Source: Ilyomonas limi
GTDB taxonomy: Bacteria; Bacteroidota; Bacteroidia; Chitinophagales; Chitinophagaceae
DNA length: 64,000 nt
Assembly (NCBI RefSeq): GCF_005233845.1
Contig: NZ_SZQL01000005.1
Location: forward strand, 62,001 to 126,000
Direction: 5' to 3'
Shown here piece by piece: positions 63,901-64,000 of this stretch. The notes beneath the pieces were generated by a model, which was not told the origin of the DNA, did not search any database, and was given only the letters and a program-made list of their open reading frames with translations. Position 1 is the stretch's first letter; each line of letters opens with the position of its first letter. The translations under genes and the position numbers were made by a program.

Positions 63901-64000
63901 GTATGCAGGTAAAAAGGAAAGGGGCTGTAATAGACAAACAGCCTGAAAAGCAGCAACGTACTTACTAAGAAAAGTAACCCTCGATAAAACGATAGCCGCA
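60975..64000 (-). CDS. NtrY-like sensor histidine kinase (5' truncated)
   Basis: The frame is open to the right edge (RLSFYRGLLFLVS precedes the TTG at 63956), so the start lies outside the window. The visible part has several N-terminal helices, a long periplasmic domain, a second membrane stretch, a HAMP-like linker (LIGNKLKALHLGGKNEQITW), the phosphoacceptor box MARQVAHEIKNPLTPMKLSI, and an HATPase: N box NLIKNAKEASSG, IADKGTGIPADKQ, F box IFEPNFTTK, GTGLGLAICKGIVEKARG. HEIKNPLTPMKLSIQ is characteristic of NtrY-type kinases. No response regulator is in the window. The signal is unknown. Confidence 0.93.
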   Translation of the reverse strand, partial: RLSFYRGLLFLVSTLLLFRLFVYYSPFPFYLHTLSLFTPPADNLVIFKMSLGDLLLNLVLLFQVLSFIFFYRTKPNFIKPKQMQVVAVVCLAVQVLVTILFCDIVKSLIDNSNISFDVNNFFSLSIYTITGLFILAVFVLCFYHFSWLMVLPSLLAGFSLFRRLVITVAAGLLMLSFSIQSSTLSQKIVAIIWLSILLIMQEYRQSDKRVALIRSPFLLIWVMLFSFSVSALFVVLKKDYELVQRKNLATQLAEEIDPYSETGLKMATNGLKGDFLKANIARLYDEDENRAFKDSLINTNFSGYLSKYDTHIYTYDSTDQPLYNDDNIAYSTFYKLLHNLSVKQKSTDIPGLYFIDDKSSDFRYVYVKDITNAGSSLLGRLVISARPKPFKREAIYPELFRQPNAADDALAGTSYAIYQGRHLLDYYNDFPFTDTLRPSQIPILQFEQQKDRENNQLWYKSGNNKIVIIVSSNTAFAEFLTLFAALFTIIVLLLILLEVGSFILRARFEKKDFKKAVSLNIRNQVQITIIGISIFSFIVIGAVTINFFINQFNKATKAKLAKSVQIMVNEVQEAIQSNMLFDNFENLDNNSDLERRIIEIANLNNTDVNLYATNGDLQISTQPDIYNKQILSNKMHPTAFYHLHQLHNILFTQKEYIKHFSFESVYKPVKSDDGKVMAYLNIPYLNSQTEVNGEISNLLVTLIFSNAVIFVLAGIIALLLTHRITSSLALIGNKLKALHLGGKNEQITWHRKDEISVLVNEYNKMVRELEASAQALARSERAGAWQEMARQVAHEIKNPLTPMKLSIQYLQRAINNNAANVKELSQRVAETLVEQIDQLAKIAGDFSQFANINHVQPVHFNISEMLESLETLHESDSHVRITYIQPAQPCYIYADKSQINRLFTNLIKNAKEASSGEVAEVKIKQHSINKSVVITIADKGTGIPADKQAHIFEPNFTTKSSGTGLGLAICKGIVEKARGKIWFTTKEGIGTTFYVELPLSTNTLIAV

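Overview
The window looks like a chromosomal segment of a Bacteroidota species, most likely from the Chitinophagaceae/Chitinophagales. Reasons: two kinds of type IX secretion (T9SS) sorting domain (a CHU_C/gliding-motility C-terminal domain at 30197-32182 and a VYPNPA-type domain ending at 41297); TAnnTTTG-like promoter boxes instead of sigma70 boxes; little Shine-Dalgarno signal before starts; a long IspH; a Rho with a large acidic insertion; a DUF4254-glycosyltransferase 9 pair; and a protein joining a macroglobulin-type region to a TonB plug. There is no rRNA, tRNA, CRISPR array, intact insertion sequence or prophage. Genus assignment is inference.

Layout. 1-5.5 kb: end of an ECF sigma factor, a small lipoprotein, ispH, yebC and an amino-acid permease. 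5.7-11.2 kb: a dicarboxylate/glutamate symporter, a decayed DUF433/DUF5615 toxin-antitoxin pair missed by ORF calling, then a four-gene run (DedA, MFS, DUF4254, GT9). 11.4-17.7 kb: rho with its own intrinsic terminator, a decayed minus-strand gene, a UvrD-type helicase fused to an Fe-S PD-(D/E)XK nuclease, and a frameshifted HNH gene. 18-23.5 kb: small unknown genes, an outer-membrane barrel, rpmE2, serA, a secreted TIM-barrel hydrolase and a lipoprotein esterase. 23.6-37.4 kb: carbohydrate functions, mostly on the minus strand (exported sugar isomerase/epimerase plus Gfo/Idh/MocA oxidoreductase, a second exported isomerase, a GH5-like hydrolase overlapping a T9SS cargo protein, VIT transporter, malQ), with the MG2/TonB-plug protein on the plus strand and a frameshifted lytic transglycosylase.

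37.8-49.1 kb is more accessory: a 620-residue protein of unknown function, a frameshifted PQQ-type sugar dehydrogenase with a T9SS tail, a run of six small plus-strand lipoprotein, secreted or membrane genes (one cut by an in-frame amber codon), a GMC oxidoreductase, a lipoprotein ending in a nine-base homopolymer, methylglyoxal synthase and an aldose epimerase. 49.4-64 kb: M1 aminopeptidase, an unknown secreted protein, a tight three-gene operon (FAD oxidoreductase, a seven-helix protein resembling Pyr4/PaxB membrane terpene cyclases, a class III nucleotide cyclase), secA, and an NtrY-like histidine kinase that runs off the right edge.

The best candidate for an undescribed system is the 53.06-56.81 kb operon. 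It would link an isoprenoid-type oxidoreductase and membrane cyclase to second-messenger synthesis; this rests on motif recognition only. The other broad observation is that seven genes are broken by single-base or in-frame lesions while the longest genes (secA, helicase, aminopeptidase, rho) are intact. Either accessory genes are decaying or the assembly has residual indel errors; read mapping would tell which.
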